From positions 29,579,001 to 29,643,000 of the forward strand of contig OX344765.1 of NCBI GenBank assembly GCA_947034895.1: a stretch of 64,000 nt of DNA, in the 5' to 3' direction. Positions 36,846-47,559 of the stretch are shown in pieces. The notes under the pieces were generated by a model. The model worked only from the letters and a program-made list of their open reading frames with translations, searched no databases and was not told the origin of the DNA. Numbering within the stretch: the first letter of the stretch is position 1; each line of letters opens with the position of its first letter. A program made the position numbers and the translations under genes. Origin of the DNA: Rhytidiadelphus loreus. Taxonomy: Eukaryota > Streptophyta > Bryopsida > Hypnales > Hylocomiaceae.

Positions 36846-38635
36846 CAAGGTGATTGCTTTATAAATGCTAAAAATCCACGGAATACGTAAGTTTACTAAG
36901 TTTAGAAGCCTTTTCCTCCCTTAAAGAGAGACCATTAAGCTTAGTGCCACCAATCCTTTTGCTAAATTACTAAGTTGGGAGGATCTTACTAGTAAAATTC
37001 ACAAAAGATTTGGTAAAAGGTAAAGCTAGAAGGACCTTGCTAAAAGCAAGGCTAAAAGTTATGAAATATTCCAAATCTTTTGAAATGAAATCTCAAAAAT
37101 CTTAAATCAAGTTAATGAAGGATATTCAACCCTCAAAGAAATGATTTTGTTTGGAATCTAATGACTCTGACCACAATTTATGGTAATGAAGTTTCTAGAG
37201 ACCATGAACAATATTCTATTTGACATTAGGTATTCAAATTCTTTACAAGTACTATGATTAAAATCTATGTATAAGCCTCCATTTGAAGTCAACTTCCAAA
37301 TCTTAAAGACATTGACTTGGCAATTGTACCATTTCTAGCAAAAGGCACTCCATATTTTGAAAAAGATATTATGTTGTTTTCATATTTTTTGCATCATCAA
37401 AATGAACAAAAACATTTAAAACCAAACAGTGTAGATTTATCACATATATAAAACTATGATGCTTTTTATGAAGCATTGGTATTCATTTATGTATGTTCTT
37501 ATTTGAATACATGTTTTCTTTTGAAAGAAATAAACTGACAACTTTTATTGCAATCATTTTATATTTCCTTCACTTTAGTATATGATTTTGTTTATTTTTA
37601 TTTCATTCACTTATATAGAATTTATAATCAATTTATCATTATTGATTTTTTTCAATAATGCTAAATGATTTAATATTTGTTTTTAATTTGAAAATACACT
37701 AATTTTTTTAAATAATAATAAAATAAAAACAGTTATCATTAAATTCAAATATATATAGTGCATTGAACATTGTTTTAGAATATCAAATTTTGGTATTTTT
37801 AAGTAATGTGCGTTTATCCAAGTGTTTTCCATGATTTACCTATGCGCTCTTTTAATTATTAGTTTTAAGAATAATTTATCTATAATTTAATTTAATTTAT
37901 AGAAACAAAAAAATTTCAATTGAAAAACCATAACTTTTACAATTAAGAATCCAAAGTCCAAAACAACTTTGGTGCATTTCTACTCATTAAGAGCATTTTG
38001 GCGATGCCAAGAATGGCAGCAAAAATTTCTATATTCCATCTTCCATAATTTAATTTATGGTCTTAAAAATTGTTCATGAATTGATCATTTGTCCAAAGGC
38101 AACATTTGATACTACTTTAGTACAACCCTTGTCAAGTCAAACTCTCTAATGGTATAAAGAAAATGACTTGAGCGCCTTGAGGTGAGCACACACTTAGAGG
38201 TATCTCAGTGTTACATACAAAATAAAATAAAACAATTTTTTATTTTATTTTTTTACTTTTTAGTTTTGTTCAACCTTTAATTTGCATACATAAGTAAATA
38301 ATGGAGTGCAAAGCCTCTACACTCTTGATTGATAATGAATCAAGGGATCAAACTCTCTTGTTTAAAAGATACTAATGTTAGTGTGTTGTGTGCTATTGCC
38401 ACAATCAAAATGTAATTTAAAATAAAATTCCTAATTTTCTAATTCATAGAAAAACTTTGAAATTCAATAATTTTCACACTGAAGGTCGAAACGCCACGAA
38501 ACAAAGCTCGGGCACCATTCCTAGCCAAGGGCTTTAAGATGAAATCAAGCATACCACTAGGGGACGCATAGTCGAAGAGATCTCAATGTAACAAACAAAA
38601 CAAAACAAAACAAACAACCTAACCTAATAGATGAA

Positions 38636-38765
38636 TTTCTTCCTCTTTTTTTTCTTTTTTTCCCCTCTCCCCCTTCTTTTTCCTTTTTTCCCTCCCCCTC
38701 CCCCTCTTTTTGCCTTTTTATCCAAGAGTAGGTCCCGGCGGCCCCCCTCCCCCCCTCCCCCCCTC
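38636..38765 (+). repeat. Pyrimidine-rich tract
   Basis: About 130 bases almost entirely C and T, with T runs then C runs, inside element B. It reads as a polypurine tract on the other strand. It may be simple-sequence expansion. Confidence 0.7.
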
Positions 38766-39998
38766 GACTAGTAATCTCATCCATCCGGATTTTCATCCAA
38801 CTTTGAGATTTTCACCTAATTTTGGGTTTTACGTTGGTCCTAACTTCTACCTTTTGGAGTTTAACTCGGAATTGCAAATGGATTGCGCCAATGGCTTCAA
38901 AATGCCATTTTTAGCTTGAGGTACCCCACCCCGTATTTCTATCACAAAAAACCCATCAGAAACTAGTGCCAACTGGGGCCAATTAAAAGGGTAAAAACCT
39001 AACTTTGGGGGTTTACCTCTTTTGGCCTAGGTAACTAGCTAGGGTTGTTGGGGGAGGCTCTAGGGAGTAAAAAAAGACTCCTTGATGTCTTCATTCCGAC
39101 TACGTATGCTCCTGGGACGCCGGTCAACCCCGCAAAGATCTTGCCGTAAATATTAATTTGGGGAATGTTGTCGATTTCGACTGCCTCCCGCTATTGGAAC
39201 ACCGTGAAATTTGTCGGGGCGCATTATTAACTTAAAAGATGCTAGTCTAATTTTTAGTGAGATTTTACTGCGGCCTGGGCATTTTCTATGAATTTCCCAC
39301 CGTGGCCTTTGGCGGTTGACTGCTTGGAAAAAGATCCTTTGGAGATCAGAAAAAACTGAGACTTTTTGGAGAACCTCTCATGGAGTCCCCCAAGCTATGT
39401 GCCAAGTGTTGAGCTAATCTGGCACACAGTCGGTGGCAAGGTGAAAACTGACTTCGGTTGAATCACCGGCAATCAGGAAATCTTTCACACGTGAGGGAAT
39501 CTTGGCGAATGGATTTCGCTGTGGATACCCCGATATGTTTCAAATCCAAGAACACTATTCGGCAGCCGTGGATTCCTCCATGTGTCCTATCTTGGACAAG
39601 TAACATCTGCACGCTAACAATTTGGATTCCTAACGTTTCATCGATGGAATGGGGAAACTAGAACCTATCTTTGGAGATTTATGTGGGGATTTTCCTATCT
39701 CTCCTAAGACCAATTTAGCCTATCATAGTCACATGCACTAGGTTTGGGCTATTTTGGGTAAGTTCCCGGTAGCCCTATTGTTTCCCACTATTTATGGGTT
39801 CTAACCTATATACAAGTGGGTTTTGTGGGTAATCTATGGATAAAAGGCTATTTATGACCAAATGCTATACTGGTACGTGACATACCTATTTTGGTTCTAC
39901 ACTCTTTTTTGGGCTTTTTGTAGTACTTTATACCTTAATTTGTAATAAACTAAAAAAAAGAAAACAATGAGTCCCAAGTGACGAATTTGGGACTCACA

Positions 39999-40335
39999 AG
40001 CCATGCAACACTGCAGCCGCTCAAATTGAACTCACGCTCGGTGAGAAGCCCGCGAGTGTTAAATCTGAGCCTCTTGCTCCCGTAGTGGTGCAAGCTTGCA
40101 CCACCCGATTCAACAAAATGCAAAACTGGAACTTCACGGTAAAACATAAAAGAAAAATGATGAGAACCTTGGTTCATCACCCTCCCTCCGAGAACCTCAT
40201 CTTCAGCCTGAAAGGGGGATGGGCTCCCCAAGGCCATGCAACATTCAGCACTGCAACCGCTTAGGTTGAACTCACACCAAGTTAGAAGTTCGCGAGTGTT
40301 GAACTAGAGCTTGTTTCTCCTATGGTGTTGTAACC
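39999..40335. repeat. Tandem array, right part
   Basis: About 1.4 units of the 232-bp repeat resume after element B. ATGCAACA begins at 40003 and again at 40236. The array decays after GTTGAACTAGAGC near 40310. Together with 28190-28811 and 33471-33647 this makes at least five units once elements A and B are removed. Confidence 0.85.
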
Positions 40336-40360
40336 TTCGGAAATAAGATAGGAGAATGAA

Positions 40361-40614
40361 ATGCCTCAGCTGTTGGTGCGTTCCTTTGTGGATCCAGTCC
40401 TTGCGCATCATCGCCCACCTCTAACCGCGCTTGCGATCACAATTCTGGTGCCATGGAAATTGAAGCAACTTCGAGATTGTGACTCCAACTATCGGATTGT
40501 GAATGTTGGGCATGTCTATTTTGAATGAGGGGAGGAGAAAATGAGGATATCTGTGACGATATACACCCCGGAACCTATAAGGCGGATTCCTAAAGCCACA
40601 ATCCTAATCTTCTA
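40361..40614 (+). other. Unassigned coding-like remnant
   Basis: From an ATG at 40361 a frame reads 55 codons to a TGA at 40526-40528. It contains LTALAITILVPWKLKQLRD and YRIVNVGHVYFE, then continues in the same frame to a TAG near 40614. The composition is coding-like and unlike the surrounding repeats. I recognise no domain. It could be an exon of a decayed gene or chance. Confidence 0.25.
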
Positions 40615-40619
40615 GATAT

Positions 40620-41149
40620 ACCATTCATCTTGCATTCTCAAGTAATGATTTTGTATTAGGTTATTATTTTTGGAAATCATATTGTGGTAGACATATTATT
40701 TAGAAAGGCAAGGGATTGCTAGGAAGGGTTCATTGGAGGGTTGTCTATGGCTCATGCGTGGTAGCGCGGTCTCATTGTAGACCAAACACATGAGCAAATT
40801 ATTTATGACCTACCATATCTACAAATAGTATCTTAATTTTACTGGAGAAAATCATTACATTTTTTGTGTCAGTGTACATTGATGGATGAAACAGGAATTC
40901 TGAATTGTCAAGACAAAACTCATCCCAACACACACAATTATATATAAATTGAATGAACTATAAAAAAGCTTCAATGGCCTTAGAGTTCCGATGTCTGATG
41001 TACAAGCAGTCAATATTAAGCAGCTGATAATGCGGCATTGAATGGAACTATAAGCAACACTCTCGCATTGTATTGACTCTAATGTTATTATTTGGAAAAT
41101 GATGTGTCATATTCATTAAGATATATATCTGCTTGAGCTCTCAACAACT
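40620..41149. other. Non-coding stretch
   Basis: No gene or repeat ends recognised. Confidence 0.45.
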
Positions 41150-42084
41150 TTAACCCTTAAAGGACCGTCACTATACTTTCACCAAAAACGCTCCAAAACT
41201 GCCATTTCTAGTACAAGTACCAAAATTTTGAAAAAACACTTTAATTTTTACATATCTAACCGTAGGATCTCGTATTATATAGTATCAAAAACATGTGATA
41301 AAAATTTCAGACATTTCCACCGGGTGGATTCCAAGATATAAGCATTGAAATTAACTAAAATTATTTTTTTGACCCTGCGAAAAGCAGGGCAGCTGCACTT
41401 CACAAGCTCACATTTCTATGAAAAAATGACCTAAATGGTGGAGCTTCTTTGGATTTGTTTTCCTAGACAAGTTGGACACATGCTTGAAAATTTTCAGATC
41501 ATTTGGAATAGTACAACATATAGGAAAAAAATAGTAAGTAGGTAGTAGTAGAGAATGATTAAAAATACTAAATTATTTACAATTTAAATATGGAATTGAA
41601 AATTTTCAATTCCAATGGTCAAAATGTTCTAATAATGTATCTACATCCTACAATTTTATTTTTGTCCAAAAATATTGAAAATTAGGTAAGACAAAGGATT
41701 TCAAAGTTTATTTTAGAGTAGGAAATCCAAAACTGCCCGCAAACAAAAAATCCTCATAACTTTTGACTCATTGATCAAAATGGAATGATTCAAAGCTTTT
41801 TGTGTATATAAAACTCTAGAAAATAAATTCCAAATTTTTGTTTCTGAAAAAAGTGATTTTTTCTGATCTACCCGAACTGCCCAGTTGGAAAAAAAAGTAA
41901 CATATTAGGCTATAACTTTTGACTTGTATTTCCAAATGTCATGAAATTTGGTGCATATGAAAGATATTCCTTGCCCCCACATTCTATTAAAATTTCAGCC
42001 CCAAATATGAAAATCTCCACTTGTAGGTACCTGCCCAAAATTTCTATATAGCCAAAAAACACAGTCCGGTCCTTTAGGGGTTAA
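41150..42084. mobile_element. TTAA-flanked TIR element 3 (935 bp)
   Basis: Bounded by TTAA on both sides. The inverted ends are CCCTTAAAGGACCG on the left and CCCCTAAAGGACCG on the right (reverse complement). Flanks outside TTAA do not match further, so TTAA alone is the apparent target duplication. The interior is AT-rich and non-coding. Confidence 0.65.
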
Positions 42085-42487
42085 TTACCTAGTTTCATTT
42101 TTAGAGTATTTACACATACAAACACAATACATCTTACAAATTACATACAAACACAATTTGCATATTTTTGACAAACCGCAAGCATGGAGTGATTGTAACT
42201 GACTGGAGCGCTGATTGGAGGTTTTATATTTATTGTGGGCACGCATATATGATCATATAGGCTATTGGTTTTAATTTAGGAATGAGTCGAGGAATGGGTG
42301 AATTTTTAAAATCAGATTTGATCGCTTATTTTGATTTTAGTTGATGACCCTTGGCTTCTAGAGTGTAATGGCAAGTTGAAAATATTTTTTCCATCCTAGA
42401 TAAGCATTTAGTTACACATAGTTAATCTTCCTTTTTAACTAAATCGTCCATAAACTAAATCCATTCGGTTCCGTTGGTTTCGATTGG

Positions 42488-44226
42488 TGTGAGCCTTTCT
42501 CACCGTGAGGCAAAAAATACCCACAAATTGGGCCGAGGGGGAGTGTATGGACCTACCTAACCGCCTCCAAGCAATGAACTCCTATAACCATGGATAGTAT
42601 GCTATGCCTAAATATTTTCCAAAACTCACCATTAGGGCAATGAATTTGGCCTTAATTTAGCCCTAAGAACTAAATTCAGCATATCATTCATCACATGAGA
42701 AACCCAAAAGTCACATGTATTGACCCCCAAATAGTTGCAATTCACCCTAATTGTAATAAATTAACCATTAGACATGATTTTGCCTTCCAAAATCACCATT
42801 AGGGCACTCGATTGGGTCTTAACTCGTAAGTGAGGTTTAACCTAAAATTCTAGCATTCAATCTACAATCCCATCACCTAAATGCATCACTTCGACATGAA
42901 TTTGATTTATAAGATGATTCATCACAATGTGCAATGAAAATTGCAATTGTTTCACAACAATTTAAAACAAGACATATCCTAACCTCAAGTTGTGTCTCCT
43001 TCTAGGGGCACCACACCTTCCTTTCCAAAAAAGGTCACCATTTGTTCATACTAGCTCCAAATGAGTTGACTCTTGACTTTCCAAAAAGATGACTTGATTG
43101 TCCTTGTTCTCCCTAAAATTCAGTTCAATGCAAATCTCCAATTGCTTGGAATAGCTCGCCAAAGTTGATGCTCTCCATTCGCCATGGCAGCAGACCTTCT
43201 CTTACAAAAATGGTCGCCAAATCTTCATAGTAACTTCAAATGAGTATAATCTTTACTTCTCCAAAAGTTGACTTGATTTTTCTTGTTCTCCGCAAAATTC
43301 AGCTCAATGCAAATCTCCAATTGCTTGGAATAGCTTGTCAAAGTTGATACTCCCCATTCGCCATGGCAGAAGACCTTCTCTTACAAAAGTAATCGCCACA
43401 TCTTCATAGTAACTTCAAATGAGTCGAATCTTAACTTTCCAAAAATTTGACTTGAAGGCGCACTTTCCTTCCAAATTTCAATCTCATTCAAGCTACCATC
43501 CATTCACAATTGCTCTCCAAAGTTGGCAGTTCCAAGGGAGACTTGAAAACCTAACTTTTTCTTCATGATTTCTTCCCAATCTCCCATCTGACCTAACACA
43601 CTTCCACTTTTCACCCCATTCTTTACCTCATTAGGTGAAAACCTACTTGACAAATTGCCTATGATCCTAAATCTAACCCCTTGCCATCATTGCTCTAATG
43701 TTTGGACCATTTTTCACACTTCTTCCACACACTCTTCCACACACATGAACATTCAAAACACAAGAGAGAGAGGAAGCTTCTTATCCTAATTTCGACTATA
43801 TCCCCAACTTCCTAACTAACAAACACTCTTAATTACTTCATCCATCACTAATTTACTGAAAAATCCATTAAATTACTACTTATTGCTTAAATTAGTGTTT
43901 CTATACTATGTTAGTGTTCTCATAGTAGTTTTAAGTTTGATAACTTTTTTTGTACTTTTCATATTTCTTCTTTTTTTGTTGATTTTCAATTTATATGTAG
44001 ATTCATTTTCAACTTTTAATCTTTGTTTTCAATTCCTTTTTGTACTTTTTATCTTTTAAATATTTTTGGTTTGCCATTTTGACCTAGTTTCTTGTCCTAA
44101 ACACAAAAGCCTTCTAACTAATGGTTATAGTTTAATCTAAATTACTAACACTTTTGAACTTAAAATCTCACACATAGTTTTTATATTTTCAATTATCTTA
44201 AAGGTGAACCAATATGGTGGTTCACA
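42488..44226 (+). mobile_element. Large non-coding element F (1739 bp), TGTGAG...TTCACA
   Basis: Exact 5-bp duplication ATTGG (42483-42487 and 44227-44231). The 5' end TGTGAGCCTTTCTCACC forms a GTGAG/CTCAC hairpin, and CCTCCAAGCAATGAAC follows about 80 bases in, as in elements A and B. The 3' end forms a 7-bp hairpin, GTGAACC (44204-44210) with GGTTCAC (44219-44225), directly at the terminus. No coding region. It contains about 2.5 units of a 180-bp tandem repeat. Confidence 0.65.
43010..43455 (+). repeat. About 180-bp tandem repeat, 2.5 units, inside element F
   Basis: The blocks GCAAATCTCCAATTGCTTGG, CATTCGCCATGGCAG and AGACCTTCTCTTACAAAA recur about 180 bases apart (the AGACCTTCT block at about 43192 and 43371). 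Units differ by a few substitutions. Loosely similar blocks (GGCAGCAGACCTTC) occur in the 47560-49450 stretch. Confidence 0.75.
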
Positions 44227-44822
44227 ATTGGAGATCCTCTATATATGCGCCACTAGTAATAATCTGAGATTCAATAATTGTAGTGTATATCTCTGATCAT
44301 TGACGTCTATAGATATACCAAAATTTATATTGCGCTTGCCTACATAGATACCTCACATTCCATTGTATTAAGTGCAATCGACTTCTTCTATACTATGATA
44401 TCTACAATCATGATGTAGTATGGATGCCATTTTGCTAAAGCTATGATAGTTGTCATTCATTGATCATTGCTAATTATATCATCGTTAGTGGTGTCTCAAA
44501 TTAAATACGTGGCTCCCACCTTTTACTTACTATAGATATCACAATCATGTAGGACTCCGTAGTCATTAATTTTGGTTTCAGGCATTAACTTGAGTATGCC
44601 AATTGTCTGCTTCTGGCGTAGCACATCTCTATGGTGCGAACAATAGTTAATCTTCCTCTTGCGCATTGTAGGACCTATATCTCTTTGATTCAACTAGGAA
44701 CTCGGTACTCTCATGTTCCATGTGTCTGGGTAAATGGTAAACCCTAGTTTTAATTAGATTCTTTGTAAATCAGTTGTAGAGTAGTATCCTAAACCGTTCT
44801 TGTTGAATAGAGATTTGTATTA
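44227..44822. other. Stretch upstream of the MULE-type transposase pseudogene
   Basis: No coding sequence recognised. It may hold decayed 5' sequence of the pseudogene. TATATATGCG near 44241 is a possible but unsupported TATA-like site. Confidence 0.35.
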
Positions 44823-47470
44823 ATGTCGGAATTTGCGGACATGGTTCTTGTAAGCACGGAAGGTGATTGAGTTCCTATTTTATTTCCTGTCGGTGTCGAT
44901 GGCGTTGCAATAGTTTCCGCATTTAGATTAAGTATGCGGTTCCACTTACACTTGGACTCATTGCATATCAATGAAGAGATATACAATGGGAACTCTGGTA
45001 TTATAATTCACACAATCGGAAAACTAGCTGTGTTGAAAGGTGTAGATAGATCATGGCACCTTAAGGCTGGAAAGTACAGGGTTTATGGGATTGCTAATTC
45101 CAAGCATTCAAAATCTGCAGATTTAGTTTCATTCCGTCTTGCCCCTTCTTAGATGTTTCAAATGTCCCTTCTAAAGAATGTCAAAGTCAAGTGTAATGCA
45201 ATGACCGTCACTCTCTTAGTGACGATTCTAACACAAACTCCCTAAATCATCCGATTGACCATTCCATCTCTGTAGATTATATCCCGGATCTAAGTTACAC
45301 CACACCACATGACACTGATATTGACATATCGAGAACTCTCTCAAAATCTATAGCATCAGTAATCGATTGTCTGAAAGGTCTTTGTGGTCAAAAGGGTTGT
45401 AGGAATGCGTTGTCAAAAATTGATTACGACCAAATAGCGATAGAGACACTCCTTCCTCTAATTTACAATGGCAATGTCATTTTTGAATTACCAAAAACTG
45501 ATCTAGAAGGTACTCCTTCGAATGCCAAACAGATGGTAGAGATGGACAAGTGGTATGATGGACATGTGTGGTCCAAAACTGTGACAACCAATATCACAAA
45601 CGCTCATGGTCTATCATTCCAAACCTCAATTTGTATCGGGCATCTTAGGTGCATGAATGAAAACTGTGAGTACTTTAGCCGTGTACATAGAACAAATTTT
45701 GTGAACGAGTTGGAATGGGAAGGATTGTCTCCTTGTCCATTTGATGTTGGCGCATAGCATCCTTCAGGCTCAACACTTGTTTGCAGAATATGCAAACAAC
45801 CGCCAAGTTGTATTTCTCGTTGTGGGGCAAAGGTGTATTACGTCATCGGAAATCCAAACATCACTCGTGCATTAATTCATCTAGGCAATCACCAGCATCC
45901 CGTCAAGGATGGTAAATTGTGTGACATGAAGGAGTGAACTCGTAATCTCATTGGAGAGCAAATGGAGAGAATACCCTCTAGAAAGAACTCTGCAATCGTC
46001 CTAGAGGCCACGAAGGAGCTTTTGGGTGAACTTCTCCTACGTGCAAATGGTGAAGTGCTAAAGACATTGGACTTTGTTGAACTCGTCCCAATATTGGACA
46101 AATGCAAATACTTCAGTTCTCCAAACATTAGAAATGAGGTAAGCTTGTTCAAACACTTCAAAAGGTTTGGGGTGATGGACAATATAACAAAGTTGAGGGG
46201 GTCTAGTATGTAGGCATTTGTTTAAGAGAACAAATTTCCTGGGCAAAAGTCTAAACTTGACAAGGTCTTTGTATTCAAGATGTCGGAAGTAGGTCCAAGA
46301 AGTGGGGTAGACTTAGTGAAGCGCCTTTTAGCTAGCGGTGACTTCTAAAATGCTTGGATCATGTTCGATCATGTCAAGCGGATCACAGGATAAACCACTA
46401 TGGCATGCCACATTTATAATAGTCAATATTGTCGCGTGATGACCATTGCCATGTGTGATATGCAATGTGAAGATTGCACTATCCAAATCTTGTTTTGGCG
46501 GAACTTGAACTACGTTGTGGAGCGGCATGGTATGTGTTAGATTCAATTCAAGGGATTCATGGTTGATAGTGCCCAAGCCAATTGGAATGAAGTGAAGACG
46601 GTATACGGTTCAAGTAACATTAGCATACCCATGGACAACCGAGAACGGACATGCCTTTTTCATTGGACTTAAATAAATCATCTTGGCGTCTTGGTACAGG
46701 ATGTGCACCTAAAGCAGATTCAAATTTTGAATTTTGTTGTCACTAATGCACTTCTTGTGTTATGAAAAACATGATTGAATACCCCCCAAGAGACCCCTCT
46801 CGAGACCGAGATGGATCTCTCATGGTGCAAACCAAAGTATAATTTTTCAAGGATGAATGGTAGTTAATTTCTTGGCCTTATTCATTTTATACCTCCACCT
46901 CTAAAGTTGCCTTTTTTTAGGCGTCATAGCCCCTATGTGTCATCAGTGACATGAAATGCTTCATTCATGCATACATTGAAATGGTTGCTCTCATGACATT
47001 TTCACTGATTCCATAAGTGATTAATATATTCAAGATTTAACAGACTCTGAGAAGACAAAAATGCCTTCATGCAACCTAGCAGATACCGTACACAACAAAT
47101 GGCTTCAGGAATCAGGAAATCGTGGAAGCAACTTATACATCGCTATAGTTGATGATTTTGTTAGGGCCATCATGCAAATGGTGAGGTTTTACCAATACCT
47201 CAAAGGCAACGGTGTTGGCACGGGCCTTGAAAAAGAAGAATTGCAGCTGCGAGTGGTTCAACGTTCAGTTGAACGTACTGAAAATCCAAAGGTGCTCACA
47301 GAAGCTCTTTCAAGTCTTCAAAATGTCGCAAAATTCTTTGATAGGAAGCCTCATCTTGAGGGTGAAGAAGTATTGGGGTCATATAAAAGAAAGGCAGACC
47401 AACCTTTGGGTTGTAAGCATGATTCCCATAGACCGCATACAGTTAATTTTTTACATCCCCGTCTCTAGAC
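44823..47470 (+). pseudogene. MULE-type transposase pseudogene, N-terminal and DDE part
   Basis: A single frame can be followed from an ATG at 44823, past a TGA, to about 45152, and then from about 45230 to 46670. In-frame stops include 45755, 45933, 46211, 46346 and 46390. Order of parts: an N-terminal block, a zinc-finger-like region (VCRICKQPPSC with GNHQHPV, of the kind found in WRKY/GCM1-type fingers of MULEs), then a transposase core. The core contains MTIAMCDMQCED, FKGFMVDSAQANWNEV and RTCLFHWT, which fit the D...D...C/H pattern of MULE transposases. A further piece in another frame (47061-47468) has SCNLADTVHNKWLQ, the region after the DDE core. Multiple stops and frameshifts show that it is dead. 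Family placement is from remembered motif layout, not a search. Confidence 0.65.
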
Positions 47471-47559
47471 AAAATCTTGAAGAACTTCTACAAGCGCTCC
47501 AAGCCTCCAACTCTAAAACCGATCTTGCAAGACATAATTTTGAATGTTGATGTAGACAT

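Larger units (their letters stand above)
33648..39998 (+). mobile_element. Large non-coding element B (6351 bp), TGTGGG...CTCACA
   Basis: Inserted into the same array. The 5-bp duplication is GGCCA on the left (33643-33647) and AGCCA on the right (39999-40003), one change apart; excision restores GGCCATGCAACACTG. The 5' end TGTGGGCACTTATTTATCC matches the ends of partial copies at 54584 and 56887, and CCTTCCAAGCAATGGATC follows about 100 bases in. The 3' end is a perfect 10-bp hairpin, TGAGTCCCAA (39968-39977) with TTGGGACTCA (39987-39996), next to the terminal CA and preceded by an A-rich run. There is no recognised coding region. Inside are a GC-rich minisatellite (34450-34970), a TTAA element (36196-36845) and a long pyrimidine tract (38636-38765). 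Confidence 0.72.
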
